Below are positions 28,472 through 37,622 of a stretch of 64,000 nucleotides of DNA, piece after piece (position 1 is the first letter of the stretch; every line of letters begins with the position of its first letter). The stretch is from Sphingomonas sp. Lineage in GTDB: Bacteria > Pseudomonadota > Alphaproteobacteria > Sphingomonadales > Sphingomonadaceae. The stretch is from NCBI RefSeq assembly GCF_017304635.1, contig NZ_JAFKMA010000001.1, positions 434,001 through 498,000 on the forward strand, in the 5' to 3' direction. The notes beneath the pieces were generated by a model. That model did no database searches and had not been told where the DNA came from. It saw only the letters and a list, made by a program, of their open reading frames with translations. A program made the position numbers and the translations under genes.

Positions 28472-29179
28472 ATGAAGAAGCTCTATCCCGATGCCGCCGC
28501 CGCGCTCGATGGCGTGTTGTTCGACGGCATGACGATCTGCGCCGGCGGGTTCGGCCTGTGCGGCATTCCCGAGCGGTTGATCGACGCGATCCTGGCGGCG
28601 GGGACGACGGATTTGACGATCGCCAGCAACAATGCCGGGATCGACGGCGAGGGGCTCGGCAAGCTGCTCCGCTCGCGGCAGGTCCGGAAGATGATCTCGT
28701 CCTATGTCGGCGAGAACAAGGAGTTCGAGCGGCAGTATCTGGCCGGCGAGCTTGAGGTGGAATTCTGTCCGCAGGGGACGCTGGCCGAGCGGTGCCGCGC
28801 AGGTGGGGCGGGCATTCCCGGCTTCTATACCAAGACCGGCGTCGGCACGCAGGTGGCGGAGGGCAAGGAAGTCCGCAGCTTCGACGGCGAGGACTACATC
28901 CTCGAACGCGGCATTCGCGCCGACCTGTCGATCATCAAGGGGTGGAAGGCGGACGAGGCCGGCAACCTGGTGTTCCGCAAGACCGCGCGCAACTTCAACC
29001 AGCCGATGGCGACCGCCGGCAAGGTCTGCGTCGCCGAGGTCGAGGAAGTGGTGCCGGTCGGCAGCCTCGACCCCGACCAGATCCACCTGCCCGGCATCTA
29101 CGTCAACCGCCTGATCGTCGGCGCGCCCTACGACAAGAAGATCGAGTTCCGCACCGTCCGCGAGCGTGTCGCGGCATGA
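28472..29179 (+). CDS. scoA: 3-oxoacid CoA-transferase subunit A
   Basis: This 235-residue protein has the CoA-transferase family I subunit A signature [16 protein letters not shown], the [20 protein letters not shown] segment and the LPGIYVNRL terminus. With subunit B it moves CoA between succinyl-CoA and an acetoacetate-type acid. The B subunit lies 1.4 kb downstream rather than adjacent, separated by a phosphatase and a DUF5076 gene. Confidence 0.93.
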   Translation: MKKLYPDAAAALDGVLFDGMTICAGGFGLCGIPERLIDAILAAGTTDLTIASNNAGIDGEGLGKLLRSRQVRKMISSYVGENKEFERQYLAGELEVEFCPQGTLAERCRAGGAGIPGFYTKTGVGTQVAEGKEVRSFDGEDYILERGIRADLSIIKGWKADEAGNLVFRKTARNFNQPMATAGKVCVAEVEEVVPVGSLDPDQIHLPGIYVNRLIVGAPYDKKIEFRTVRERVAA

Positions 29180-29221
29180 GGCGGCTGGAGCCTTGTCGTG
29201 ACGGCGGCACGCGTCCGTAAG

Positions 29222-30271
29222 ATGAAGCCGATCGTAATCCTGGCGGGATTGGCGTCCAGCCTCGTGCTGAGCGGTTGCGTTGCCGCGGCGGCTCCTGTCG
29301 TCGCAGCCGGTGCGATCGGGCAGAAGGGGTTGCACCACAAGCGCAGTCGCCAGCCGCTGCCGACCGCGGCAGCGTCCGCACCGCCGTCGTCCGCCGTTCC
29401 AGCCTCCGGAAGCGTGCCGCCGGGGATGCAATACCTTTACGGATCGGGTGAAGCGGCGGCGATCAGCACGCAAGCCTATCTCGGGCTGGCCGATTTCCTG
29501 CAGGCGCGGGCGAGCGACTTCGCGGTCGGGCACCCGGTCAATTCGGTGGTGCTGGCCCCTGACGCGACGTTGGCCGCCCCGAAGTTCCTGACGTGCACGT
29601 CGGGCCAACGGCCGGCGGTCGTGCTCGATATCGACGAGACGGCGCTCTTGAACCTGGGCTACGAAGCCGACGACAGTCAGCGCGGTGGCCCATACGATCA
29701 GCGTCGCTGGGATCGTTGGGAGGCGAGCGGCATGACCGCGGTCGAGCCGGTGCCTGGCGCGGTGGAAGCCCTGCGGTCGGCGCGCGCGGCTGGCGTGGCG
29801 GTCATCTTCAATTCCAATCGGTCGGCCATGAACGCCGCGGCGACGAGCTGGGCGCTGACGATCGCGGGGCTCGGCCCGGCGGTGCACGGCGACACGCTGT
29901 GGCTGAAGGGCGATGCCGGCTCGACTGGCAGCGGCAAGGACGCGCGGCGCTGGGCGATCTCCGCCAGATATTGCGTCATCGCGATGGTCGGCGACCAGCT
30001 CGGCGATTTCAGCGACCTGTTCAACGCGGCCGATATGACGCCGATGCAGCGGCGCCAGGCGATCGCGCTGCCGCTGGTGCGGATGCTGTGGGGGCATGGC
30101 TGGTTCGTGCTGCCCAACCCGGTCTACGGCACGGGTCTGAAGGGCAATATCGACGACGTCTTCCCGAAGAACCGCCGCTGGATCGATCCCGGCCCGCCGA
30201 TGGCCGTCGCGCCGACCCAGCCGCCGGCGACCGTCCCCAACCCGACCGCCGGAGCGCCGACCCCGAAATGA
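29222..30271 (+). CDS. class IIIB HAD acid phosphatase lipoprotein
   Basis: This 349-residue protein has a lipobox (SSLVLSGCV) and then the e(P4)-like acid phosphatase domain. The catalytic DxDxT is in [15 protein letters not shown], with IFNSNRS and the acidic motif [11 protein letters not shown] later. Relatives are outer-membrane phosphatases that strip phosphate from nucleotides. N- and C-terminal Pro/Ala-rich tails are poorly structured. Its stop overlaps the DUF5076 start (ATGA). Confidence 0.88.
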   Translation: MKPIVILAGLASSLVLSGCVAAAAPVVAAGAIGQKGLHHKRSRQPLPTAAASAPPSSAVPASGSVPPGMQYLYGSGEAAAISTQAYLGLADFLQARASDFAVGHPVNSVVLAPDATLAAPKFLTCTSGQRPAVVLDIDETALLNLGYEADDSQRGGPYDQRRWDRWEASGMTAVEPVPGAVEALRSARAAGVAVIFNSNRSAMNAAATSWALTIAGLGPAVHGDTLWLKGDAGSTGSGKDARRWAISARYCVIAMVGDQLGDFSDLFNAADMTPMQRRQAIALPLVRMLWGHGWFVLPNPVYGTGLKGNIDDVFPKNRRWIDPGPPMAVAPTQPPATVPNPTAGAPTPK

Positions 30272-30594
30272 GCGCCAACGACAATCCGGTCGCGATCGAC
30301 CTGATGCCCTTCATCGATTCGCTGCGCGGCGCGCGCGAGTTCCTGCGCATCTGGGCGACCGAGGACGGCCGGCTCAACTGCTTCGTCAATCCGCGCGGGC
30401 TCGGGGCCGACCCGGCGCTGTTCGGGGTGGCGCTGCGCGACAGCATGACGCACGCCGCGGCCGCCTGGTCGCGCGCGACCGGCATTCCGGAGGACGAGGC
30501 GCTGGCGCGGATCCGCGAAGGCTTCGACCAGGACGCCGACACCCCGACGAACGACTTGCCGCCGCCGGTGGTGGTGGCGCGAAAGGACCATTGA
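30268..30594 (+). CDS. DUF5076 protein
   Basis: This 108-residue acidic cytoplasmic protein has [20 protein letters not shown] and [20 protein letters not shown], matching the alphaproteobacterial DUF5076 family of unknown function. It overlaps both neighbours (ATGA with the phosphatase, TGATG with scoB), so it is tightly co-translated with the CoA-transferase B subunit. Confidence 0.8.
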   Translation: MSANDNPVAIDLMPFIDSLRGAREFLRIWATEDGRLNCFVNPRGLGADPALFGVALRDSMTHAAAAWSRATGIPEDEALARIREGFDQDADTPTNDLPPPVVVARKDH

Positions 30595-31241
30595 TGGCTT
30601 GGACTCGCGACGACATGGCCGCGCGCGCGGCGAAGGAACTGCGCGACGGATATTACGTGAATTTGGGGATCGGCATCCCGACCCTGGTCGCCAACCACAT
30701 CCCGGCCGGCGTCGAAGTGACGTTGCAGTCGGAGAACGGCATGCTCGGCATCGGCCCGTTTCCGTTTGCCGGGGAGGAGGATCCCGACCTCATCAACGCC
30801 GGCAAGCAGACGATCAGCCAGTTGCCGCAGTCGGTCTATTTCGGGTCGGAGCAGAGCTTCGCGATGATCCGCGGCGGCCATATCGACCTGACCGTGCTCG
30901 GCGCGATGGAAGTGGCGGAGAATGGCGACATCGCCAACTGGATGATCCCCGGCAAGATGATAAAGGGGATGGGCGGTGCGATGGACCTGGTCGCCGGGGT
31001 CAAGAAGATCATCGTGGTGATGGAACACACGTCGAAGAACGGCGACCCGAAGTTCATCCCGAGCTGCACGCTGCCGCTGACCGGCAAGAACGTGGTCGAC
31101 ATGGTCATCACCGACCTGGCGGTGTTCCAGCGCCCCGACCACCAGTCGCCGTTCCGCCTGATCGAACTGGCCCCCGGCGTGACCGCGGACGAAGTCGCGG
31201 CGAAGACGACGGCGCGGTACGAGGTGCCGGTCGCCGCGTAA
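30594..31241 (+). CDS. scoB: 3-oxoacid CoA-transferase subunit B
   Basis: This 215-residue protein has [18 protein letters not shown] and the catalytic glutamate in [14 protein letters not shown], where a glutamyl-CoA thioester forms. [18 protein letters not shown] and [12 protein letters not shown] follow, as in the family. It is the partner of scoA at 28472. The overlap with DUF5076 suggests all four genes are one transcript. Confidence 0.94.
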   Translation: MAWTRDDMAARAAKELRDGYYVNLGIGIPTLVANHIPAGVEVTLQSENGMLGIGPFPFAGEEDPDLINAGKQTISQLPQSVYFGSEQSFAMIRGGHIDLTVLGAMEVAENGDIANWMIPGKMIKGMGGAMDLVAGVKKIIVVMEHTSKNGDPKFIPSCTLPLTGKNVVDMVITDLAVFQRPDHQSPFRLIELAPGVTADEVAAKTTARYEVPVAA

Positions 31242-31294
31242 GTACTTGATCGAACGCATTGTCGGCGGGCGCGGCGGGGCCTAGGCTTGCGCGC

Positions 31295-31972
31295 ATGTTC
31301 GCCGCGTTCCGCCGCCGTTACCTCGACGTCCTGGCGTCGATCTATATCTATAACGAGCATCGCGGGTACACCTCGATCGACCGCGTGCTGGAGGCGGTGC
31401 GCGTGCGCTGTCCCGACGACGCCACCTTCATCGCCGCGATCGAGAAGCACCGCGCCGACGAGCGCAAGCATTACACGATGTTCCGCCGCTGGTTCGAATT
31501 GCAGGGCAAGATGCCGCTCCAGGTCGATCGCGCGCTCGGTCATATCGACCGCTTCGTCGAGATCGTGTTCCGCCAGACGATCGACGAGCTCGACACGCAG
31601 CAGGTGATCGACTCGCCCGACATGTTCGAACGCCTCTGCCGCGTCATCATGCTGACCGAGATGCGCGGCATGTGGCAGGTCGAGAAGCTGCTCCGATCGC
31701 CGCTCATCAAGGGCGATCCGGTGATGATGCGGATTTTTCGCATCGTCGAAAAGGACGAGCCGAGCCACTGGATGCCGTATCGCGACTGGCTGATCCGCAC
31801 CGGTCGCCGCCAGGCGAAATGGAGCGAGCGGCTGGCCGACTTCTGGATCCACCGCGAATTGCTGTTCCTGAAGATCCCGGTGCTGTTCCTCAACCCGTGG
31901 CTGCCGCGCCGCACTGACTGGGCCGACGCGCTGGAGAACGAGCCGGCACCGCGACCGCTGGCGGTGGCCTGA
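31295..31972 (+). CDS. ferritin-like domain protein
   Basis: This 225-residue helical protein has paired acid/His motifs of a diiron ferritin-like fold: YNEHRGYTSI, KHRADERKHYTMFRRW and, in the second half, VEKDEPSHWMPYRDW. No signal peptide is seen; the C-terminal part (LFLKIPVLFLNPWLP) is hydrophobic and may touch a membrane. Specific function is unknown; relatives are often annotated only as ferritin-like. Confidence 0.7.
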   Translation: MFAAFRRRYLDVLASIYIYNEHRGYTSIDRVLEAVRVRCPDDATFIAAIEKHRADERKHYTMFRRWFELQGKMPLQVDRALGHIDRFVEIVFRQTIDELDTQQVIDSPDMFERLCRVIMLTEMRGMWQVEKLLRSPLIKGDPVMMRIFRIVEKDEPSHWMPYRDWLIRTGRRQAKWSERLADFWIHRELLFLKIPVLFLNPWLPRRTDWADALENEPAPRPLAVA

Positions 31973-31978
31973 CAAAGC

Positions 31979-32050
31979 CGTCGCCGCGGCGTAGGCCGGG
32001 GCACCATGTAATGATGCAGCCAGCGGCCCCGGCCTGCGCCGGGGCGACGG
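31979..32050. repeat. palindromic element, family B copy 2
   Basis: The left arm around GCGGCGTAGGCCGGGGC pairs with GGCCCCGGCCTGCGCCGGGG (from about 32024), with a 30-base centre. It sits directly upstream of the SDR gene. Confidence 0.75.
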
Positions 32051-32057
32051 AGGAACG

Positions 32058-33017
32058 ATGCGCGTATTACTGACCGGGTCGAGCGGGTGGCTCGGGCGGC
32101 ACCTCGCGCCGCTGTTACGCGAGCGGGGCGACGAGGTGACCGGGATCGACATCGCGCCGGGGCCGGATACGCACGTGGTCGGGAGCATCGCCGACCGCGC
32201 GCTGGTCGAGCGCACCGTGCTGAGCCACGGGATCGACGCGGTGGTCCATGCCGGCGCGCTGCACAAGCCGGACATCGCGCGCTATGCCCGCCAGGCTTTC
32301 GTCGATGTCAACGTGACCGGGACGCTCAACCTGCTCGAGGAAGCGGCGGCGGTGGGGGTCGAGCGGTTCGTCTTCACCTCGACCACCTCGCTGATGATTA
32401 GCCAGGCGATCCGCGACGAGACGGCGGATGCGCCGGTGTGGCTGGATGAAGACAGCGGGCCGCTCGAACCGCGCAACATCTACGGCGTGACCAAGCGCGC
32501 GGCGGAGGAACTGTGCCGGCTGTTGCATGGCGAGACCGGGATGCCGGTCGTCGTCCTGCGCACCGCGCGCTTCTTCCCGGAGGAGGACGACACGCATCGC
32601 ACGCTGTCGGGCGAGAACATGAAGGCGAACGAGTTCCTCCATCGCCGGCTGACGGTCGAGGATTGTGCGACGGCGCATGTCGCGGCGCTCGACGCGGCGC
32701 CGCGGGTGGGGTTCGGCACCTATATCGTGTCGGCGCCGACGCCGTTCGCGCGGGCGGATGCCGGTGCGCTGAAGGCGGATGCCGCGGCGGTGATTGAGCG
32801 GCTGTTTCCCGACGCGCGCGAACTGTACGCGCGGCGCGGCTGGTCGCTGCCGGCGAGCGTCGGGCGGGTGTACGACGCCAGCCGGATCGAGCGCGAGATC
32901 GGGTTTCGCTGCGCCGGCGACTTCGCTGCGGTGCTGGCGGCGCTGCGCGAGGATCGGCCGCTGCCGTTCGCGCACGATGCCGATTACGTGTCGCCGGCGC
33001 TCGGGCGGGTCGGCTAA
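32058..33017 (+). CDS. NAD-dependent epimerase/dehydratase (extended SDR)
   Basis: This 319-residue protein has the nucleotide-binding LLTGSSGWLGRHLAPLL, the strand/loop AVVHAGALHKP and the catalytic YGVTKRAAEEL (YxxxK). A C-terminal substrate part follows. The family acts on nucleotide sugars and related compounds; the substrate is not readable. GGAGGAACG precedes the ATG. Confidence 0.88.
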   Translation: MRVLLTGSSGWLGRHLAPLLRERGDEVTGIDIAPGPDTHVVGSIADRALVERTVLSHGIDAVVHAGALHKPDIARYARQAFVDVNVTGTLNLLEEAAAVGVERFVFTSTTSLMISQAIRDETADAPVWLDEDSGPLEPRNIYGVTKRAAEELCRLLHGETGMPVVVLRTARFFPEEDDTHRTLSGENMKANEFLHRRLTVEDCATAHVAALDAAPRVGFGTYIVSAPTPFARADAGALKADAAAVIERLFPDARELYARRGWSLPASVGRVYDASRIEREIGFRCAGDFAAVLAALREDRPLPFAHDADYVSPALGRVG

Positions 33018-33149
33018 CCCCTCGGGGAGTCGCGATAAACCAACGCTTGGGCGGAAGTGCGGCTATCGCCACCTGTCCCGCTCTGGTACAAGGTGCGTGT
33101 CGAATGGTGCGGGAAGCGTATCGTCGGCCGGGGAGTCTGGGGGTCGGGC

Positions 33150-33254
33150 ATGAAGCGGGTGCTGCTGTTGCTGGTGGTGGGTTCGGTGCTGAGCGGCGTC
33201 GCCGCCTATGCCGCGATGGCGCAGCCGGTCGTGGTGGATCGCGCCGCGGGTTGA
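33150..33254 (+). CDS. possible 34-residue secreted or membrane peptide
   Basis: A short frame encodes MKRVLLLLVVGSVLSGVAAY and then AAMAQPVVVDRAAG. The first 22 residues look exactly like a Sec signal peptide or single membrane helix, with a possible cleavage after AMA. A purine-rich stretch (GGGGAGTCTGGGGG) lies upstream. It could be a real small protein or chance. Confidence 0.35.
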   Translation: MKRVLLLLVVGSVLSGVAAYAAMAQPVVVDRAAG

Positions 33255-33280
33255 CGTTCACGCGGATCGATTGACGCGGA

Positions 33281-33390
33281 TGCCACCACCCCGGCAAAGG
33301 CCGGGGCCCGGTCGGGTGACGCGGGTCACCTCGTGCTGCGCTTCGTCACGTCGACCTTTCCATCTGGCCCCGGCCTTCGCCGGGGTGGGT
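33281..33390. repeat. palindromic element, family B copy 3
   Basis: Left part 33281-33310 (GCCACCACCCCGGCAAAGGC and on) pairs with 33364-33390 (CTGGCCCCGGCCTTCGCCGG and on). It lies in the gap before the quinone oxidoreductase gene. Confidence 0.75.
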
Positions 33391-33500
33391 GTCGTAAGCG
33401 GGTGATCCGCCTTCCGTTATTTCCACCACCTCCAGGACTGGACGCGCCCGCCGCTTCGCTGGCAAGGATACCGCGGTTTCGAATCCGTGGGAGAGTGACG

Positions 33501-34502
33501 ATGCGGGGCTTGTTGTCGAAGGCGCCGGGCGGTCCGGACACGCTGGTGATGGACGAGCTGCCCGATCCGGTCGCGGGGCCGGGCCAGGTCGTCGTCGCGG
33601 TCAAGGCGTGCAGCATCAACTATCCCGACGTCCTCATCATCGAGGACAAGTACCAGATGAAGCCGCCGCGCCCGTTCGCGCCGGGCAGCGAGATTTCGGG
33701 CGTGGTCGACAGCGTCGGCGAGGGCGTGACCGACTTCGCGCCGGGCGACCGCGTGCTGTGCACGACCGGCGCGGGCGGGCTGGTCGAGAAGATCGCGGTG
33801 CCGGCGTCGTCGCTCTACCCGTTGCCCGAGGGGCGATCGTTCGAGGAGGGGGCGTCGCTGCTGCTCACCTACGCGACGACGATCCACGCGCTGCTCGACC
33901 GCGGGCATCTGAAGGAGGGGCACAACCTGCTCGTGCTGGGCGCGGCGGGCGGGGTCGGGCTGGCGGCGATCGAGCTCGGCAAGGCGTTCGGCGCGCGCGT
34001 CGTCGCGGCGGTCTCGAACGAGGAAAAAGCGCAGGCGTGCCGTGACGCGGGTGCCGACGAAACCATCGTCTATGGCCGCGCACCGTTCGACAAGGACCAG
34101 TCCAGGGCGCTGGCCGAGGAGTTCAAGGCGCAGGCCGGAAAGGCCGGCTACGACGTGATCTACGATCCGGTCGGCGGCGACTATGCCGAGCCGGCGTTGC
34201 GCTCGATCGGCTGGGAAGGGCGGTATCTGGTGGTCGGCTTCCCGGCCGGCATCCCGCGATTGCCGCTCAACCTGACCCTGCTCAAGAGCTGCGACGTGTG
34301 CGGCGTGTTCTGGGGCGCCTTCGCCGCGCGCGACCCGCAGGCCAACCGCGCGCATGTCGACCGCCTGTTCCGCCTGTGGAAGGACGGCCGCATCGCCCCG
34401 CGCGTGACCGAGGTGTTCCCGTTCGACCAGGGCGGCGCGGCGATCGCCAAGATGGCGTCGCGCGGCGCGATCGGGAAGCTGGTGGTGAAGGTGGCGGACT
34501 AG
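33501..34502 (+). CDS. NADPH:quinone oxidoreductase family protein (MDR)
   Basis: This 333-residue protein of the zinc-less medium-chain dehydrogenase family has SINYPDVLIIEDKYQ, PFAPGSEISGVVDSVGEGV and the NADPH loop LLVLGAAGGVGLAAIELGKA. Relatives reduce quinones or act as acryloyl/crotonyl-CoA reductases. The ATG at 33501 follows GGGAGAG; longer upstream frames are not conserved-looking. Confidence 0.9.
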   Translation: MRGLLSKAPGGPDTLVMDELPDPVAGPGQVVVAVKACSINYPDVLIIEDKYQMKPPRPFAPGSEISGVVDSVGEGVTDFAPGDRVLCTTGAGGLVEKIAVPASSLYPLPEGRSFEEGASLLLTYATTIHALLDRGHLKEGHNLLVLGAAGGVGLAAIELGKAFGARVVAAVSNEEKAQACRDAGADETIVYGRAPFDKDQSRALAEEFKAQAGKAGYDVIYDPVGGDYAEPALRSIGWEGRYLVVGFPAGIPRLPLNLTLLKSCDVCGVFWGAFAARDPQANRAHVDRLFRLWKDGRIAPRVTEVFPFDQGGAAIAKMASRGAIGKLVVKVAD

Positions 34503-34587
34503 GTCGCCGCCCCGGCGAAGGCCGGGGCCGCCGTGTCGCTCACGCTCCGCCCATCACCGAGCGGCCCCGGCCTCCGCCGGGGCGACG
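34503..34587. repeat. palindromic element, family B copy 4
   Basis: GTCGCCGCCCCGGCGAAGGC (from 34503) pairs with GCGGCCCCGGCCTCCGCCGG (from 34561), between the oxidoreductase gene and the ATPase-inhibitor gene. Confidence 0.8.
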
Positions 34588-34656
34588 GCTAGCCTCTTCC
34601 CAACGCCTGCCCCGCGACCTATCTCCGTCCCGCAACAACCGCCTCAGGGAGCCAGC

Positions 34657-34980
34657 ATGACCACCTTCGACGATCGCGAGCGCGCCTTCGAGACCAAGTT
34701 CGCCCGCGACGAGGAGATGGCGTTCCGCGTCACCGCGCGGCGCAACAAGCTGCTCGGGCAATGGGCGGCGGGGCTGATGAAGCTGACGCCAGAGGAGACC
34801 GACGCTTATGCCAAGGCGGTGGTCCAGGCCGAGTTCGAGGAAGCGGGCGACGAGGACGTCGTGCGTAAGCTGCTCGGCGACCTGACCGCGGCCGGCACCG
34901 ACGTCGACGAGGCGGCGGTGCGCAAGGCGCTGGAGGAACAGGCGATCGAGGCGCGCCGCCAGTTGCTGGAATCGCAGTGA
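34657..34980 (+). CDS. F1-ATPase inhibitor zeta subunit (DUF1476)
   Basis: This 107-residue protein starts TTFDDRERAFETKFARDEEM, then ARRNKLLGQWAA, the signature of the alphaproteobacterial zeta subunit. In Paracoccus its N-terminus inserts into F1 and blocks ATP hydrolysis. It is followed closely by bolA and grxD, a common alphaproteobacterial arrangement. Confidence 0.92.
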   Translation: MTTFDDRERAFETKFARDEEMAFRVTARRNKLLGQWAAGLMKLTPEETDAYAKAVVQAEFEEAGDEDVVRKLLGDLTAAGTDVDEAAVRKALEEQAIEARRQLLESQ

Positions 34981-34981
34981 C

Positions 34982-35212
34982 ATGCCGATGGCCGCGACCG
35001 AGATCGAGGCGATGATCGTCGCCGCCATCCCCGATGCGCGGGTCGAGATCACCGACCTGGCCGGGGACGGCGACCATTATGCCGCGCGCGTCGTCGCCGG
35101 CAGTTTCCAGGGTGTTTCGCGCGTCGAGCGGACCCGCCGCGTCTATGCCGCGCTCGGCGGACGGATGGGCGGCGAACTCCACGCGCTGCAACTCACGACA
35201 GCAGTAGAATGA
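34982..35212 (+). CDS. BolA-family protein
   Basis: This 76-residue protein has VEITDLAGDGDHYAARVVAG and SFQGVSRVERTRRVYAALGG, the BolA fold with the conserved H and R/V segment. BolA proteins bind [2Fe-2S] clusters together with monothiol glutaredoxins. It is one base from the ATPase-zeta gene and 10 bases from grxD, consistent with a joint iron-sulfur role. Confidence 0.92.
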   Translation: MPMAATEIEAMIVAAIPDARVEITDLAGDGDHYAARVVAGSFQGVSRVERTRRVYAALGGRMGGELHALQLTTAVE

Positions 35213-35222
35213 GGATTTGACG

Positions 35223-35552
35223 ATGAGCGACGCGACCCACGATCGCATCGACGGACTGGTCAAGGAGCATGACGTGCTCCTGTTCATGAAGGGCAGCCCG
35301 CTGTTCCCGCAATGCGGCTTTTCGAGCCGCGCGGTGGCGATCCTCGACCATCTCGGCGCCAAGTATGACAGCGTGGATGTGTTGCAGGATCAAGAGGTTC
35401 GCCAAGGTATCAAGGCGTACAGCGACTGGCCGACGATCCCGCAACTGTACGTCAAGGGCGAATTCGTCGGCGGCTCCGACATCATGATGGAGATGTACGA
35501 GAGCGGCGAGCTGGCGCAACTTTTCCAGGAGGCCGGCGTTACGGCAGCGTAA
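35223..35552 (+). CDS. grxD: monothiol glutaredoxin Grx4 type
   Basis: This 109-residue protein has the CGFS active site in KGSPLFPQCGFSSRAV, plus WPTIPQLYVKGEFVGGSDI for glutathione binding. Grx4 proteins carry and transfer [2Fe-2S] clusters, usually as a dimer or with BolA, encoded just upstream. The ATG at 35223 was preferred to a TTG two codons upstream. Confidence 0.95.
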   Translation: MSDATHDRIDGLVKEHDVLLFMKGSPLFPQCGFSSRAVAILDHLGAKYDSVDVLQDQEVRQGIKAYSDWPTIPQLYVKGEFVGGSDIMMEMYESGELAQLFQEAGVTAA

Positions 35553-35570
35553 CTGCCACAAGGGGTCTCT

Positions 35571-36854
35571 ATGCTTCTCAACGCCGACAAGATGCGTCGC
35601 CCGGGCGCAGGCGGACCGTTGATGTTGTGCGATCTGACGCAAAGCTACGCGCCGACGGGCGGTGGCGGGATCAGCACCTATCTGCGCGAGAAGCGCGATT
35701 ACGTGCTGACTCACACGCCGCACCACCTGCTCCAGATCGTGCCGGGGCCGGTCGACAAGATCACGGTCAACGGCCGTCACGTCTTCGTCCAGGTCGGCGC
35801 GCGTCAGGTGCCGGGCAGCCCCAATTACCGCTTCATCCTGCGCACCAACGTCGTGCGCGAGGTGCTGGCGACGTACCGCCCCGACGTGATCGAATCGCTG
35901 TGCCCGTGGGTGCTGCCGTGGACGGCGATCCACCATCGCCGGCAATTCCCGGAGACGACTTTGGTCGCCGGCTACCGCACCGACTTCCCCAACGCGCACA
36001 TCTATCGCGTCGGCGAGGCGAAGTTCGGGACGACGGTCGCGAGAGCGCTGCGACACCTGAGCTATGCCTATGCGCGGCGGACGTATCGTGAGTTCGACTG
36101 GGTCTACACGCTGAGCGAGGATGCGCGGGCGGCGCTCGGGCGGCTCGCCATCACGCATACCGACGTACTGCCGCTGGGCGTCGATATCGACATGTTCAGC
36201 CCGGCGAAGCGCGACCCAGCGTTCCGGCGCGAATTGGGGCTGGGCGGCGATGGCCCGCTGCTGATCTATTCGGGCCGCGTCGACAACGAGAAGCGCGCCG
36301 ACCGGCTGGTCACGATGTTCAAGCGCCTGCCCACCGATCTCGGCGCGGCAATGGTGATGGTCGGCGACGGCAAGCTGATGGACAAGGTCCGCCGCATGTC
36401 GAGCGGACTGCCGGTCGCGTTCCTGGGCTTCGAACAGGATCGCGGGCAGCTGGCGCGGGCGCTGGCGTCGTCGGACATCTACGTGTCGGCGATGGCCGAC
36501 GAGACGTTCGGCGTGTCGGTGATCGAGGCGCAGGCGTGCGGCCTGCCGGTGGTCGGCGTGGCGTCGGGCGCGATGCCCGATCGCGTGCCGGCCGGACTGG
36601 GGCTGCTCGGCCCGGTCGACGACACGCGCGCGATGGCGGCGAACGTCCAGCGCCTGTGGGCCGAGGATCACGACGCGGTGGGCGCGGCGGCGCGGGCGCA
36701 TGTCGAGACCAATTTCAGCTGGCGGCGGACGTTCGAGCGGCTGTTGGGCGACATCTATCCCAAGGCGATGCGCGAGTCGGCGGAGCGGCTTGCCGGCGCG
36801 CGCGTGCGCCAGACACAGGGTGCCTACGATCCGGCGCTGATGCCGGCCGAGTGA
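35571..36854 (+). CDS. GT4 glycosyltransferase
   Basis: This 427-residue protein has a GT-B fold. The N-terminal glycine loop SYAPTGGGGISTYLREK and the C-terminal donor site LIYSGRVDNEKRADRLVTMF are clear, as is the E-x7-E motif in ADETFGVSVIEAQACGLPVV. It probably transfers a sugar to a lipid or glycan acceptor at the cytoplasmic face. There is no signal peptide. It follows grxD by 18 bases. Confidence 0.88.
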   Translation: MLLNADKMRRPGAGGPLMLCDLTQSYAPTGGGGISTYLREKRDYVLTHTPHHLLQIVPGPVDKITVNGRHVFVQVGARQVPGSPNYRFILRTNVVREVLATYRPDVIESLCPWVLPWTAIHHRRQFPETTLVAGYRTDFPNAHIYRVGEAKFGTTVARALRHLSYAYARRTYREFDWVYTLSEDARAALGRLAITHTDVLPLGVDIDMFSPAKRDPAFRRELGLGGDGPLLIYSGRVDNEKRADRLVTMFKRLPTDLGAAMVMVGDGKLMDKVRRMSSGLPVAFLGFEQDRGQLARALASSDIYVSAMADETFGVSVIEAQACGLPVVGVASGAMPDRVPAGLGLLGPVDDTRAMAANVQRLWAEDHDAVGAAARAHVETNFSWRRTFERLLGDIYPKAMRESAERLAGARVRQTQGAYDPALMPAE

Positions 36855-37086
36855 TCGTTGCTGAAAGGGCCGGGTGAGGACGAACCGGCGCGAGATCGGG
36901 GGGAGAGCGCCGGTCCGTCCTGCTGAAGCGTTTCACCGCTTGGGCATCGTCAGCGTTGCAGCCGCCGTGCCAGATCGCGTCGATCGCGGATTCCTGCGGG
37001 TGTCGGTGGTTAACGGCTGAAGGCGAGTGGTGCGGGTTGTAAAATCCGCCGACGGTTTGGGCCGGGTCCTCGGCGCTCATCGCTCG

Positions 37087-37168
37087 TCGTGCTTCTGCGA
37101 AGAGCAGGATTCGAGGGCATACGACAGTGCCCCGGTGTCCTGGGCTCCTGCTTTCGCAGGAGCACGAT
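37087..37168. repeat. palindromic element, family C copy 2
   Basis: CGTGCTTCTGCGAAGAGCAG (from about 37088) pairs with GGGCTCCTGCTTTCGCAGGA and on (to 37168). The same arm sequence, with CTCCTGC...GCAGGAGCAC, occurs in the element between thiS and thiG. Confidence 0.8.
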
Positions 37169-37200
37169 TAGCGTACTGAGCACCCGACGACAATCCAGTT

Positions 37201-37216
37201 GACTACACCCGTAATC
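37201..37216. promoter_or_regulatory. BlaI/MecI-type operator 1
   Basis: GACTACACCCGTAATC is a near-palindrome with the TACA...GTA core of BlaI/MecI/CopY operators. It lies about 38 bases upstream of the blaI-like start, 5 bases from a second such site of opposite arrangement. Confidence 0.75.
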
Positions 37217-37221
37217 AATGC

Positions 37222-37237
37222 GATTACGAACGTAGTC
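37222..37237. promoter_or_regulatory. BlaI/MecI-type operator 2
   Basis: GATTACGAACGTAGTC is close to the reverse complement of operator 1, so together they form a larger dyad centred near 37219. Paired sites ahead of blaI genes are typical and support autorepression. Confidence 0.75.
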
Positions 37238-37253
37238 ATCTGGAGAGCGAGTC

Positions 37254-37622
37254 GTGGCCGAACGAATCAGCGATGCCGAACATGCGGTGATGGAGGTGCT
37301 GTGGGACAAGAGTCCGCTCACCGCGCAGGAAGTCGCCGAGCGCGTGCCCGCCGAACGCGACTGGAGCGCCAACACGGTCAAGACGCTGCTCGGCCGGCTG
37401 CTCGCCAAGAACGCGATCGCGCATGAGGAGCAGGGGCGGCGGTATCTCTATCGGCCGCTGGTCGAGCGCGAGGATTATGTCGCGGGCGAATCGCGGCGGC
37501 TGATCGACCGGCTGTTCGGCGGCAAGCTGACCCCGCTAGTCGCGCACCTGGCCGAACGCGACGAACTGACCGCGCAGGACATCGCCGAGATCGAAAAGCT
37601 GCTCAAGGAGCTGAAGGCATGA
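37254..37622 (+). CDS. BlaI/MecI/CopY-family repressor
   Basis: This 122-residue protein has the winged helix ISDAEHAVMEVLWDKSPLTA and DWSANTVKTLLGRLLAKNAI, then the dimerisation helices. In the family the partner protease's signal leads to cleavage of the repressor and derepression. It starts at a GTG with GGAG upstream. Its TGA overlaps the start of the M56 peptidase gene (ATGA). Confidence 0.93.
   Translation: MAERISDAEHAVMEVLWDKSPLTAQEVAERVPAERDWSANTVKTLLGRLLAKNAIAHEEQGRRYLYRPLVEREDYVAGESRRLIDRLFGGKLTPLVAHLAERDELTAQDIAEIEKLLKELKA

Larger units (their letters stand above)
36855..37253. other. intergenic region with repeat and BlaI promoter
   Basis: This 399-base gap has no convincing gene. 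It contains a family C palindrome (37087-37168) and two BlaI-type operators (37201-37237) just before the blaI-like gene. Confidence 0.5.
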
